DNA from: Streptomyces sp. NBC_01707
Lineage (GTDB): Bacteria > Actinomycetota > Actinomycetes > Streptomycetales > Streptomycetaceae
DNA length: 64,000 nt
Reading direction: 5' to 3'
Assembly: GCF_041438805.1 (NCBI RefSeq)
Contig: NZ_CP109190.1
Location: 8,804,001-8,868,000 of the forward strand
This document shows, in pieces, positions 45,783 through 55,252 of the stretch. The position numbers and the translations under genes were made by a program. The notes beneath the pieces were generated by a model that searched no databases, had not been told where the DNA came from, and saw only the letters and a program-made list of their open reading frames with translations. Every line of letters starts with the position of its first letter. Within the stretch, counting starts at the first letter, position 1.

Positions 45783-46586
45783 TCAAAGGATGAACTGCTC
45801 GACCGCGTTCGCGAAACCCTCGTCCTCGTTGCTCGTCGTAACCCGCCTCGCCGCGCGCTGGACCTCATGGCTGGCGTTGCCCATTGCGATGGACAGTCCT
45901 GAGTGGGCGAACATCAGCACGTCGTTGGGCATGTCGCCGATCGTGGCGATCTGTTCGGGGGAAATCCGGAGCTTGGTGGACCAGTACTTGACGACACCAC
46001 CCTTGTTGGCCTGCGGATGGGTCACATCGAGGTAGTAGGGCTGCGAGCGGGCGGCCGAGACGTGCTCGCCGAACTGTGCGCGAGCTGCGGCCGCGGCCTT
46101 CTCCACGACCTGGTGGTCATCGCTGACCCCGACGATCTTGGCGGCGCCCTGCTCCAGCCCGTCGAAACTGGGCACGAGCGTGGGTGCGAACTGCACCGTC
46201 CAGCTCTCGCGATCAACGTGCGGTCCCTTGAGATCGCGCACGTACCAGTCGGCGCCCTGGTAGATCCAGACGCTGAGGCCGAACGACTCCATGAGTGCGA
46301 CGGCCGGGGCCACCACCTCCTCGGGAATGACCTTCTGTTCGACGACGGTCATGTCCGGGTTGACGATGAGACCACCGTTGAAGGCGGCGAGTTCAGTGGC
46401 CAGGGCCAGGGGCTCGATGAGCATGGACATGCCGCGGGGTGGTCTCCCGCTGGTCACCGCGAAGAGGACTCCGGCGTCGTGGAGCTTGTGGACCGACTGG
46501 ACAGCGCGGTCGGTGAGGAGCTTGTCGCTCGTGACCAAAGTGCCGTCGACGTCGGCGAGAAGTAGGCGGATCGGTCGGGTTGGCAT
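45783..46586 (-). CDS. HAD superfamily hydrolase (Cof-type, class IIB)
   Basis: A 267-residue phosphatase. Motif I LLLADVDGTLVT carries the nucleophile Asp and acid/base Asp, motif II is FAVTSGRPPRG, motif III uses the Lys of ANKGGVVKYW, and motif IV is IATIGDMPNDVLMFAHSG. The class IIB cap lies between. Substrates are usually sugar phosphates or flavin nucleotides. GGAGG lies four bases before ATG 46586. Isolated gene; a short hairpin (46653-46671, GGACCCGT/ACGGGTCC) lies upstream of its start and may end a transcript from outside. Confidence 0.92.
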   Translation of the reverse strand: MPTRPIRLLLADVDGTLVTSDKLLTDRAVQSVHKLHDAGVLFAVTSGRPPRGMSMLIEPLALATELAAFNGGLIVNPDMTVVEQKVIPEEVVAPAVALMESFGLSVWIYQGADWYVRDLKGPHVDRESWTVQFAPTLVPSFDGLEQGAAKIVGVSDDHQVVEKAAAAARAQFGEHVSAARSQPYYLDVTHPQANKGGVVKYWSTKLRISPEQIATIGDMPNDVLMFAHSGLSIAMGNASHEVQRAARRVTTSNEDEGFANAVEQFIL

Positions 46587-46870
46587 CACGCCTCCGTAAG
46601 CATTGATCGCGGCAGGTCCGGGCTGGGAAAGGCAAGGGCTCAAGGATGCGGGGGACCCGTGGGACGGGTCCGTAGTCCCTGATTTCCGAAAGTTGCTGGA
46701 GGGCACCGTCGAGTCTGGCATCAGACGCAGTTGCGTGCTTCTCGACGAGGGGAGGCCAACGCGCTTCAGGCACGTAATGCTTCGACGTACCCCTGGCGGC
46801 GCACGGACCAGTGCCATCCTGGCGCGACCGGAGGCGCCATAAGGTACACCCGACTGGTCGGGCGGAAACC

Positions 46871-47116
46871 GGCGGCATCGCCGGCATGTGTGTGCTCGTC
46901 ATCGGCGCCTTCACCGGTTTCGAGGCGACCGCGATCTACGCGGAGGAGGCGCGCGACCCATGCCGCAAGGTTTCCCGGGCCACGTTCATCGCCATCGGCT
47001 TTCTCACCGTGTTCCACGCGGCCGGCTGCTGGCTGATCATGGGCGCGTTCGGCGCCGACCGGGCCGTCGACCTCGCGGGCGAGGCGGCAGGCCCCGACCT
47101 CCTGGACGGGGTGTGA
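46871..47116 (+). pseudogene. Fragment of APC-family amino acid permease
   Basis: The frame reads GGIAGMCVLVIGAFTGFEAT, AIYAEEARDPCRKVSRATFI and AIGFLTVFHAAGCWLIMGAF, matching transmembrane segments 6-7 of APC permeases and the loop GFEATAIYxEEAxDPxRxVxRA. The preceding and following helices are absent, and the frame stops at 47116. Sequence upstream of 46871 has no permease sequence, so this is a truncated relic. Confidence 0.65.
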
Positions 47117-47994
47117 CTCTGTTGGAATCACTTGGACGGCTGCTGGCCGAGCCCCGATGGGCCTCGCCGCCGGATACCGACGCAGGCGAGGCGGACCAGC
47201 AGTTGCGGGCCGGGTGGATCCGCCGCGCCGGTCGGCAACCTTTCGGGCGCCCGGCGACACCCGGCGTGCTGCGTGTCGAGGTGGTGGCGGGCGATCCGGT
47301 GGACCGGGCACCCGTCGAGACCCGCATCCTTCTCGACGGGCGTCCCGTGGTTCCGGAGTTCTTCGCCCGCGGTCCAGCCAACAGCCCCGACTTCCTGCTG
47401 GACGAGGGCCTGCTCCGGGCCGCCTCGGAGCCCAGGGAGGTACAGCTCGCGGAGGCATACTGCACCGAGGGATGCTGCGGCGCGCTCTACGTCACCATCC
47501 GACGTGATGGAGACCAGGTGCTATGGGAGAACTGGCGGCAGCCGTCCACCATGCCGGGAGCCCGCCCCCGAACTGGCTGCCTACCGGTTCGACGCCGTGG
47601 TCTACGACGCGGAGATCGCCCGTGCCGAGACCGACCACTCCTGGTCCCGGCCGGCCCGCACCACGGCCCGCTTGATCAAAGCAGGGCTGGTTGAGCGGCC
47701 GGATCTACTGAGCCGGTGGGACGCGAAACGGGGCTGGATCAGCAGCGGCTTCGAGGACCCCGACACCCCGTGGTGACCTTTGAGTACGCGCCGGGACTCG
47801 GCTCAGGGAAGCCGGACGGCATTCCCCTCCAATTCCGTTGGGTCGTGCCGGATGACGGCACCGCGCCTGATGCACAGGCAGCGGCCGCCCTGCGCCGGCT
47901 GGCCAAGGAAGACCCGAAAACCTATGGTCAGGTATGCGGCGGCAACCGCGAGCGCGCCGAGGAACTCGGATTCTCCTGGCCCGAGCGTGCCTGA
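47113..47994 (+). pseudogene. Hypothetical gene split by two frameshifts
   Basis: From GTG 47113 the frame encodes VTLLESLGRLLAEPRWASPP, LRVEVVAGDPVDRAPVETRI, GRPVVPEFFARGPANSPDFL and YCTEGCCGALYVTIRRDGDQ. Near 47555 it jumps to AYRFDAVVYDAEIARAETDH, ARLIKAGLVERPDLLSRWDA and KRGWISSGFEDPDTP. At about 47772 it jumps again to VVTFEYAPGLGSGKPDGIPL and GQVCGGNRERAEELGFSWPE, ending at 47994. All three segments read as one continuous soluble protein of about 290 residues; the family is unknown. Both shifts fall in C/G-rich runs, so sequencing error is possible as well as real decay. Confidence 0.6.
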
Positions 47995-48447
47995 GCCCCG
48001 GCAGCAACTGTCCGCAGATCCGAACGACACACCGCTGAGACGTGGAACCGCGGGCGACCCTGGCCAGTCAGCAACCAGGGCCGCTCCCGCTTCCGGGTGG
48101 CAATCCACGTGCGCGGTGCCGAGGGCATCGTCGTCGGACTGGCCGAGCAGCTCGACCGACGGTTGTGGAAGGGGCGAGGGCGTCGTAGGCGTTGCCGTTG
48201 TCGAGCAGCGGGAGGAGCCGACACAACATTGGCCGAAGCGGTGGCCCGGCCACCGGCCACCCGGTTGAACCACTGGACGCACCGGCTGCCCGACATCACC
48301 AGGTTCACGCTCTTCGGCTACCCGCCGGACCTGTGCGTCGAGGCCATCGCGAACTTGCGGGCGGTGATTGGGCGTTCGACGCCGTTGTCAGTGCCTCCCC
48401 ATAAAGTGGAGACATCACTCGGGGAGCATCGGAGGGGGAGCACAAAC
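47995..48447. other. Intergenic stretch before the vWA gene
   Basis: No intact gene. Plus- and minus-strand fragments with coding-like codons overlap (for example the plus-strand segment FTLFGYPPDLCVEAIANLRA near 48308-48370), but none has a supported start or a known family. Confidence 0.35.
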
Positions 48448-49506
48448 GTGTCCGCAAACAGGATTCAGCACAAGGTGAATCACGTCGCGCTGGTAGTGGA
48501 CTGTTCGGGTTCAATGCGTCCGCACCAGAGTCAACTCATCCGAGTTGTGGACGAATTCGTGGCGGGGCTGAAGGCCGAGTCGGACAGCCTCGGCCACGAA
48601 ACACGGATCAGCCTCTACTCCTTCGACCACAAGGTGGAGAACCTGGTCTGGGACATGGACGTGAAGCATCTTCCTTCCATGCGGGGGCTGTACAAGGTGA
48701 ACAATGGCGCTACGGCCCTTATAGAGGCTTCTCTGAAGTCCTTGGACGACCTGGGCCATATCTGGGAGGAGTACGGCGAACACAGCTTCCTCCAGATCGT
48801 GGTGACGGACGGTGAGGAGAACGCCTCCGGCGGCGACAGGCGGCACGACGGTGACATGACCATCCTCGGCCCATGGCTCGACAAGATCGCGGCGAAGATG
48901 GGAGGGCTTCCCGGCCACTGGACTTCCGCGATCCTCGTTCCGAACTCCCTGGCCAAGCGCACCGCCCAGAACTATGGCTTCCCGGCCGGGAACATCGCCA
49001 TCTGGGACGCGGATTCCCAGAAGGGCGTCGAGGAGGCGATCGGCACGGTGCGTGCTGCCGCCACCAGCTTCCTCCGCGGGCGGGAGCAGGGGGTGCGCGG
49101 CACGAAGAACCTGTTCGCCGTCGGCCAGGACATATCGGTTGACGAGGTGCGCGCGAACCTCGAACCGATTCCGGCCGACAGGTACCGGCTCCTGAAGGTC
49201 GACAAGGAGATCGAAATTCGCCCCTTCGTCAACTCGCATCCGGGCGTGACGTACGAACGTGGTTCGTGTTACTACCAGCTGGGCGCCCGGGCTCAGGTCC
49301 AGCAGAACAAGGAAGTCGTCGTGGTCGAGAAGGACACCGACCGCGCCTATACGGGCGACGCGGCACGGAGCCTATTGTTCGGTACGGATGTCCAGGGAAC
49401 CGTCTCCGTCAAGGCGGGCAACAATCCCAAGTTGGAGGTGTACGTGCAGAGTCGTTCAGTGAACAGAAAGCTCAAGCCGGAGACGCGTCTGCTCATCATG
49501 CTCTGA
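48448..49506 (+). CDS. von Willebrand factor A (vWA) domain protein
   Basis: A 352-residue soluble protein. The MIDAS metal site is complete at the start: VVDCSGSMRPH gives DxSxS (Asp18, Ser20, Ser22), and IVVTDGEENAS gives the later Asp. Rossmann-like vWA strands (ETRISLYSFDHKV, WTSAILVPN) fill residues 10-190. A C-terminal beta-rich part (YRLLKVDKEIEIRPFVNSHP, YYQLGARAQVQQNKEVVVVE, AARSLLFGTDVQGTVSVKAG) follows. GGGGGAG lies seven bases before GTG 48448; a longer frame to 48097 lacks homology. vWA proteins in bacteria often scaffold ATPase or nuclease partners. It lies 348 bases before the NACHT gene on the same strand. Confidence 0.85.
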   Translation: MSANRIQHKVNHVALVVDCSGSMRPHQSQLIRVVDEFVAGLKAESDSLGHETRISLYSFDHKVENLVWDMDVKHLPSMRGLYKVNNGATALIEASLKSLDDLGHIWEEYGEHSFLQIVVTDGEENASGGDRRHDGDMTILGPWLDKIAAKMGGLPGHWTSAILVPNSLAKRTAQNYGFPAGNIAIWDADSQKGVEEAIGTVRAAATSFLRGREQGVRGTKNLFAVGQDISVDEVRANLEPIPADRYRLLKVDKEIEIRPFVNSHPGVTYERGSCYYQLGARAQVQQNKEVVVVEKDTDRAYTGDAARSLLFGTDVQGTVSVKAGNNPKLEVYVQSRSVNRKLKPETRLLIML

Positions 49507-49666
49507 ATTCGATGAGCGAAGAGCGGGGTGGTCCGGGAGCAGCCCGCTCCCATTTCTCTGCACCGTAGTGAGTAACAGATGTCGCCGCGTGCGGTCACTG
49601 GCCGCACGCGGCGGCGCGACGGTCGGAGTACGCCGAATGAGAGTGCCAAGGGGACGCGCGAGCAGC

Positions 49667-49755
49667 ATCCTCCCCGCAGACGCGGGGACGTTCCGCTCGG
49701 CACGTGCAAGGTCACCGAAGAGCCGGCGCTTGCCGCGCCCACGCGGGGCGTTCCG
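49667..49755 (+). CRISPR. Two-repeat, degenerate type I-E-like CRISPR relic
   Basis: A 29-base unit at 49667-49695 (CTCCCCGCAGACGCGGGG, then ACGTTCCG) has the hyphenated palindrome of streptomycete type I-E repeats. A second, decayed unit ending at 49755 keeps ACGCGGGGCGTTCCG. The ends of the two units are 60 bases apart, i.e. the 61-base I-E period (29 repeat + 32 spacer) minus one deletion. No further unit is found 61 bases up- or downstream and no cas gene is in the window. Confidence 0.5.
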
Positions 49756-49854
49756 CTCAAGGTCCCCGGTAACGCCGCACCGACACCGACGGCGTCCTTC
49801 GAGGCGCCATAGGATCGGACGGCAGCGCTGGCCACGGGTCTACAGGGGGACAAC

Positions 49855-52800
49855 TTGGAACCAACTGCCATCGGCACCCGACTGGCCTCGGCTGCGATAG
49901 CCCCCCTCGTCAAGAAGCTCTTCGTCACCGAGGGGCCCGGAGCCGGCCTGGTCGACAAGCCGATCCGCATCTCCGGCTACGTCTCGTTCAGAGGCGAGAA
50001 GCGAGCCCTCACCGAATCCGACGTGCGTGAACTCGCCGCCAAGCTCGTCAGACAAGCCTTGCGCGCAGGCGAACACCCCATACGAGAGGACGAACAGCAG
50101 GCTGTCACCGACGCACTCGCCGGCACCCTCCAGGCCCTCGGTGAACTGACCATCAGCGATCTCGACGCCGTCCGTCTCGGCCATCAGGCTTTCGCCCGCG
50201 ACCTGCGACATGTGAGTGACAATCCCGAACGCCATCTCACCTCCGACGGCGCGTACTTCTACGAGGCCCTGCTCGACACCGCCTGCCTGCATATCCTCCA
50301 CTTCTTCACGCAACGCTCGACCTTCGTCGCGCACACCCTGGTCCAGCAGACCCGCGCGGTCGACGAACTCATCCTCAAGGTCGACGAGCTGATGCGCCGC
50401 AGCACACTCCCCGGCGGCGAGGAAGCCGCCTTCGAGCAGGCGTACCTGGCGCACATCACCAAGAAGCACGGCAAGCTCACGATCTACGGGATCGATCTCG
50501 ACAGCTCTTCGACACGATGGCCGCTGGACGTGGCGTATCTGAGCCTGGAGGCGTCGCCGCTCTCGGGGCCGTGGCAGTCGTCCGCATGGCTTCGCACGCT
50601 CCGGCCGGGCACTCGTGGGGACGACTCCGTGTCCCACCACCTGCTCAGCTCCTCGACCACCACCGGAGCTGTTCCGACGAGCGAGGCGGGGAGCCTGCCC
50701 TCGTCCGGCACCAGGGAGCAGGTGGAGGACACTTCGCAGCGGCTCCCGCATGCGGCTGCCGAACGGTCCGAGCCGTCGCAACGGCACAGTTCGAACGTCG
50801 ACCGCCTGAACTCCCTCGTCCTCCGGGAGATGGCAGCCGACCAGCCGTTCCGCGAGTCGCTCACCTCGCAGCCCGCCGACCAGGCTCTGGCCACCGACCG
50901 GCGCATACTCCTCCGGGGCGAAGCCGGCTCGGGCAAGACCACCCTCATCCAGTGGCTCGCTGTCAGCACCGCCCGTCAGGACCTTCCCGACCGCATGGAT
51001 TACCTCTACGACCGTATCCCGTTCGTCCTGCCCCTTCGGACGCTCACGCGCCACGGGGAGCGGCTACCCGCCCCCAAGGACTTCCTCGCCGTCACCGGCT
51101 GCCCGCTTGCCGGCACTCAGCCCACCGGCTGGGAGCACCGGGTCCTCGGCGCGGGGCGTGGCCTGATCCTCATCGACGGCATCGACGAGATCCCCGACCG
51201 TGAGCGTGAGCGGACACGGAGATGGCTGCAGGACCTGATCGAGACCTACGACGGTGACAACCGGTGGCTGGTCACGTCCCGTCCGTCGGCCGTGGACCAG
51301 GGATGGCTCGCCGAGGACGGTTTCACCGGGCTGACGCTGTCCGCCATGGGACCCGCCGACATCGCCACCTTCATCGGACGCTGGCACGACGCTGCCAGGG
51401 TCGGCGGCGACGATGCCGCCGACCTCGACAGGTTGGAGGGCCAACTCCTCACCGCCGTACGAACCGAGTCCGATCTCGGCCGCCTCGCCGTCAACCCCCT
51501 GATGTGCGGGCTGATCTGCGCCCTCCACCGTGATCGGCGAGGCTATCTTCCCCACGGCCGCAAGGACCTCTACGAGGCCGCACTCTCGATGCTCCTCAGC
51601 CGCCGGGACCGGGAACGGGACATGACGGGGCCCGACCTCGCCGACGCCCCGCAACTCGACGTGCTGCAGCGACTTGCCTACTGGCTCATCAGGAACGGCC
51701 GTACCGAGATGGACCGCTCCCGTGCGATGGACATCATCGGCCGGGCCCTTCCCGCAGTGCCGGAAGTCGCCGAACTGGGTGATGCGGAGACCGTCTTCGA
51801 GTACTTCCTCCAGCGCAGCGGACTCCTCCGCGAACCCGCCCCCGACACGGTGGACTTCATCCACCGCACCTTCCAGGACTTCCTCGGCGCCCGGGCCGTC
51901 CTGGAAGAAGGCGACTTCGGACTGCTGGTCGCACATGCGGCGGACGATCAATGGGCGGACGTCATTCGCATGGCGGTCGCCCTCGCCCGCGCCGGCGAAC
52001 GCGTCATCATCTTCCGGGGACTTCTGGACCTGGGCGATCGTACCGAGGACAAGCGTCTCAAGGCCCGTGTCTACCTGCTTGCCGCGGCCTGCCTGGGACA
52101 CGCCACCTCCCTCGATCCCGCTGTACGCCAAGAGGTGCAGCAGCGCGCCGCCACCCTCATACCCCCGGGAAACGAGGAGGAGGCCCGGGCCCTCGCCGAA
52201 GTCGGCCCCCTGATTCTCAATCTCCTGCCGGGCCCGGACGAGGTCGGCGACGTGGCCGCATTCCACGTGGTCATCGCGGCCACCCACATCAAGTCGGACG
52301 CTGCCGTCGCCTTTCTTGCCCGCTTCGCCGAGCATCCCTTTCTCCTGGTCCGCTCCCAGCTCTCATGGGCATGGTCGCGTTTCGACACGGCCCGGTACGC
52401 CGAGGAGATCATCGCGCGTCTGGACCCGGCGAACCTCAACTACGCCATTCGGTCGGACGACCAGCTTCGTCAACTGAACCGCCTCGGGCTGGAGCCGGAG
52501 AGCCTGGACATCAGGGCCGGTGTGTCACTCGAGGCCCTGGTCTCGTACATCTCCCGACACAGGTCGACGCGCCTCATGCTCTCGAACGACGCGGTTTCCG
52601 ACCTCGGTTTCCTGGACGGACATACGGAGTTGCGATCACTCGTCATCGGCGCCTGCCCGGCTCTCGTGGACGTCACCGCGCTGAGTGGGCTGTCGATCCG
52701 GCATCTGGACATCACCGGTGCCGGCTCGGACATGGATCTTCATCCCGTGTCGCAGCTGCGGACTCTGGAGACCCTCAGGATCAGCGGTCCCTCCGGCCTT

Positions 52801-53301
52801 GAGTGGTCCCCACAGGATCTCCCGGTGCAAGCCCCGCTGAACAGCCTCAGCGTGTCCGGAGAGGCGCGCGCCAAGAGAGGGCTCGAGGGGCTTGGTGACC
52901 TCACACAGCTCACGAGCCTCACGCTCAACCCCCCGTCCAGTCCGGCTTCGACCGACGACTGGGAGGAGATCCGTGGTCTGTCCCGTCTCACCGACCTCAG
53001 CACGACCGCTGCGTCACTCGAGACCCTTCCGGCAACCGCGCTCCTGAGCAGCGTCTCCAGCCTGTCCCTCATCGGCGGTGGCGGTGAACGCGTTGTCCAG
53101 GCGGCCGTCAACCGATTGGCTCAAGCCTTCCCGGGACTGATCCTCTGCGAGATCACCGGCGACATGACGGCAGAAGGGGACGTCGACCTTTCCCCGTTGG
53201 CGGGGCTGGCTCATCTGCGAAGGCTCTCCCTCGCGATTGATCGCGATCGCGTCCGGGGAATCGGCACTCTGCCCTCGTGGGTGGACCTGCACCTTCTGTG
53301 A
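49855..53301 (+). CDS. NACHT-domain NTPase with leucine-rich C-terminus (bNACHT, STAND immune-type)
   Basis: A 1148-residue STAND ATPase starting at a TTG with AGGGGGA four bases upstream. The N-terminal helical region (about 1-200: MEPTAIGTRLASAAIAPLVK, then VSFRGEKRALTESDVRELAA) resembles the N-terminal helical domains attached to actinobacterial NACHT proteins. After a Ser-rich linker, the NACHT NTPase begins: Walker A GEAGSGKTT (355-363), Walker B LILIDGIDEIPD (437-448), sensor LVTSRPSAV. NPLMCGLICALHRDRRGYLP and the winged-helix part FIHRTFQDFLGA follow. Residues about 870-1148 are leucine-rich (LRSLVIGACPALVDVTALSG, LETLRISGPSG, LTSLTLNPPS). Such proteins act as intracellular sensors, several of them in anti-phage defence. 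No separate effector is fused. Confidence 0.92.
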   Translation: MEPTAIGTRLASAAIAPLVKKLFVTEGPGAGLVDKPIRISGYVSFRGEKRALTESDVRELAAKLVRQALRAGEHPIREDEQQAVTDALAGTLQALGELTISDLDAVRLGHQAFARDLRHVSDNPERHLTSDGAYFYEALLDTACLHILHFFTQRSTFVAHTLVQQTRAVDELILKVDELMRRSTLPGGEEAAFEQAYLAHITKKHGKLTIYGIDLDSSSTRWPLDVAYLSLEASPLSGPWQSSAWLRTLRPGTRGDDSVSHHLLSSSTTTGAVPTSEAGSLPSSGTREQVEDTSQRLPHAAAERSEPSQRHSSNVDRLNSLVLREMAADQPFRESLTSQPADQALATDRRILLRGEAGSGKTTLIQWLAVSTARQDLPDRMDYLYDRIPFVLPLRTLTRHGERLPAPKDFLAVTGCPLAGTQPTGWEHRVLGAGRGLILIDGIDEIPDRERERTRRWLQDLIETYDGDNRWLVTSRPSAVDQGWLAEDGFTGLTLSAMGPADIATFIGRWHDAARVGGDDAADLDRLEGQLLTAVRTESDLGRLAVNPLMCGLICALHRDRRGYLPHGRKDLYEAALSMLLSRRDRERDMTGPDLADAPQLDVLQRLAYWLIRNGRTEMDRSRAMDIIGRALPAVPEVAELGDAETVFEYFLQRSGLLREPAPDTVDFIHRTFQDFLGARAVLEEGDFGLLVAHAADDQWADVIRMAVALARAGERVIIFRGLLDLGDRTEDKRLKARVYLLAAACLGHATSLDPAVRQEVQQRAATLIPPGNEEEARALAEVGPLILNLLPGPDEVGDVAAFHVVIAATHIKSDAAVAFLARFAEHPFLLVRSQLSWAWSRFDTARYAEEIIARLDPANLNYAIRSDDQLRQLNRLGLEPESLDIRAGVSLEALVSYISRHRSTRLMLSNDAVSDLGFLDGHTELRSLVIGACPALVDVTALSGLSIRHLDITGAGSDMDLHPVSQLRTLETLRISGPSGLEWSPQDLPVQAPLNSLSVSGEARAKRGLEGLGDLTQLTSLTLNPPSSPASTDDWEEIRGLSRLTDLSTTAASLETLPATALLSSVSSLSLIGGGGERVVQAAVNRLAQAFPGLILCEITGDMTAEGDVDLSPLAGLAHLRRLSLAIDRDRVRGIGTLPSWVDLHLL

Positions 53302-53496
53302 CCTGACTGGGCGCAGGCGCTGTGACGATGTCGAAGGCGGCCGGCTCGGAGGCCGCCCGCGGCGGCGGACACGACCCCGTTGATGGACGAAGTCGTGCTC
53401 ATACGCGGCGAGCAAGTCTTTCGGCGTCGGCGGCATCGACGACGCACAGGGCATACGCGGTGTCGCTCACGGCGTTGTCCCTCGGAGCAGGCGGGG

Positions 53497-54240
53497 TCAG
53501 ATGGCGGTGCGGCCGCCGTCGACCGCGACGGTCGCGCCGGTGATGTAGCCGGCCTTCGGCGACGCGAGAAATGCGACGATCTCGGCGATCTCGGCGGGCT
53601 CGGCCGCGCGCTTCATCGCGGTGGTCTCGGCGACTGCGTCGAAGAACTCGCGGGTCGCGCCTGATGTGTAGACCGGGCCGGGCGCGACGGTGTTGAAACG
53701 GACGCCGCGACCGCTGTACTCAGCCGTCCAGCTCTGCGTCAGGGACGCCAGCGCGGCCTTGGTCGCGCCGTACGCCGCTCCCCTGGCCAGGCCGAGGCTG
53801 CCGGCCATGCTGCCCATGTTGATCACGCTGCCCGATCCCCTTGCCGCCATCGCCGGGGCGAACGCCGCCACGAGGAAGAACGCCGCGCGGACGTTGCCGG
53901 CGAACATCGAGTCGTAGTCGGAGACCTTCATCTCCTCGGTCGGCGCCAGGACGGCGTGACCTGCGTTGTTGACCAGGACATCGATCTCACCGACCTCGGT
54001 GGCAAGCCGGTCGATGCCGGCCGGGTCCTCGAGGTCCGCCTGGACGAACCGGGCCTCGCCGCCGGCGGCGGTGATCCCGTCGACGGTCTCGGCACCACGC
54101 TGGGCGTTGCGGCCGCTGACGACGACGGACATGCCGTCGGCGGCCAGCCGCTCGGCGACTGCCCGGCCGATGCCGGAGGTGGACCCGGTGACCAGGGCGG
54201 TAAGGGGGCGCAGGCCGAGGTCTTCGTGCTCCACAGACAT
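53497..54240 (-). CDS. Short-chain dehydrogenase/reductase
   Basis: A 247-residue classical SDR: cofactor loop VTGSTSGIGRA, NNAG motif DVLVNNAGHAV, catalytic Ser in VINMGSMAGS, and Tyr-Lys in AAYGATKAALAS. VAPGPVYTSGATREFF and GYITGATVAVDGG complete the fold. SGRNAQ after the second strand favours NADP. It oxidises or reduces an unknown alcohol/ketone. ATG 54240 with AAGGAG upstream is the start; a frame to 54414 adds non-homologous sequence. The gene converges with the NACHT gene, separated by about 195 bases without a gene. Confidence 0.92.
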   Translation of the reverse strand: MSVEHEDLGLRPLTALVTGSTSGIGRAVAERLAADGMSVVVSGRNAQRGAETVDGITAAGGEARFVQADLEDPAGIDRLATEVGEIDVLVNNAGHAVLAPTEEMKVSDYDSMFAGNVRAAFFLVAAFAPAMAARGSGSVINMGSMAGSLGLARGAAYGATKAALASLTQSWTAEYSGRGVRFNTVAPGPVYTSGATREFFDAVAETTAMKRAAEPAEIAEIVAFLASPKAGYITGATVAVDGGRTAI

Positions 54241-54628
54241 GGGGTGCTCCTTGCGGAATCGTTGTGCGGTCCGGTCTGTCCGGGAACCGGCGACGCCCGG
54301 ACACCGGTCGGCGTCGATCTCGCGTAGCCGAGGCAGCGCGGTCTCCTCGGTCCGGACCCGCACGAGCCGTACCCGCTTGGGCAGCGGCGGGCGGTCGCAG
54401 GGCTCGTAGCTCATCGCCGCCGATGGTCGGCGACCCGCAGTGGCCCCGCCGTCCGCAGGCCGGCCGACGAGGCATCACTGTCACGATACGGTCGTCCCGC
54501 CCAAGGGAGCGGCATCCCGCCCGGCCGACACGGGCTCCACCCCCTTGGTCGGCACGACGGTCGACGACGAGGCGGATGCGGCAGTCAGGCAGGTCCGTTG
54601 AGGGCTTCGCGTGGGAGTATCTGGCGCC

Positions 54629-55222
54629 ATGAGGGCGTCCCCTTCGGTACGCAGCGTGCGCGCGGTGGTGTTCGCCGTGCTCTCAGTGTTGCTGGCAGCC
54701 TGGGGCCATGCGCTGGCGACGGGTGCGGCACCACCGGTATGGGTGCAGGCCGTCGGGTTCGCGACCGTCTTCGCGGGCGGCTGGCTGCTGGGCGGCCGGG
54801 AGCGGTCGCTGGCCGGCATCGGCGGCGGGACGCTCGCGGCCCAGGGCGGGCTGCACGACGCATTCGACGCCGGACGGCCTCATGCCGTGCTGGGCATCCA
54901 CACCATGCAGGGCCTGCGTATGGCCCATCAGCACGCTCTGACGCCCCACGCCACCGCGGTCCATATCGCGGCGGGCGTCCTCGTGACCTGGTGGTTGCGA
55001 CGCGGCGAGTCCGCGCTGTGGTCGCTGCTGCGACGGGCGGCGGTCGCGTGGGTACCGGCGCTGGTGGGTCGGTGGCACGCACGGAGAGAGCTGTGTGTCG
55101 CACCGGTCGCCGTGGGCTTCGTACACGGGATCGCGGGCGAGCTGCGGCCGAGGCGTCAGGTACTGCTGCGACATGCCGTCCACCGTCGAGGACCGCCCAC
55201 CGGGAGCCCGTACGCGCCCTGA
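54629..55222 (+). CDS. Hypothetical membrane protein (YcnI neighbour)
   Basis: A 197-residue protein with at least three membrane segments (VRAVVFAVLSVLLAAWGHAL, VQAVGFATVFAGGWLLG, ATAVHIAAGVLVTWWL). Histidine-rich motifs lie between the second and third segments (HTMQGLRMAHQHALTPHATA). It directly precedes a YcnI-type copper-associated protein gene with a 30-base gap. The His-rich loop and this context suggest metal handling, but I do not recognise a characterised family. The C-terminus after about 150 is Arg-rich and cytoplasmic. Confidence 0.7.
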   Translation: MRASPSVRSVRAVVFAVLSVLLAAWGHALATGAAPPVWVQAVGFATVFAGGWLLGGRERSLAGIGGGTLAAQGGLHDAFDAGRPHAVLGIHTMQGLRMAHQHALTPHATAVHIAAGVLVTWWLRRGESALWSLLRRAAVAWVPALVGRWHARRELCVAPVAVGFVHGIAGELRPRRQVLLRHAVHRRGPPTGSPYAP

Positions 55223-55252
55223 ATCCACCGACCCCAGTACGGAGTTCCAGTC

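Noticed and set aside
46653..46671. Hairpin GGACCCGT/ACGGGTCC as terminator
   Set aside because: It lies upstream of the HAD gene start with no intact gene ending there, so no clear transcript for it to end.
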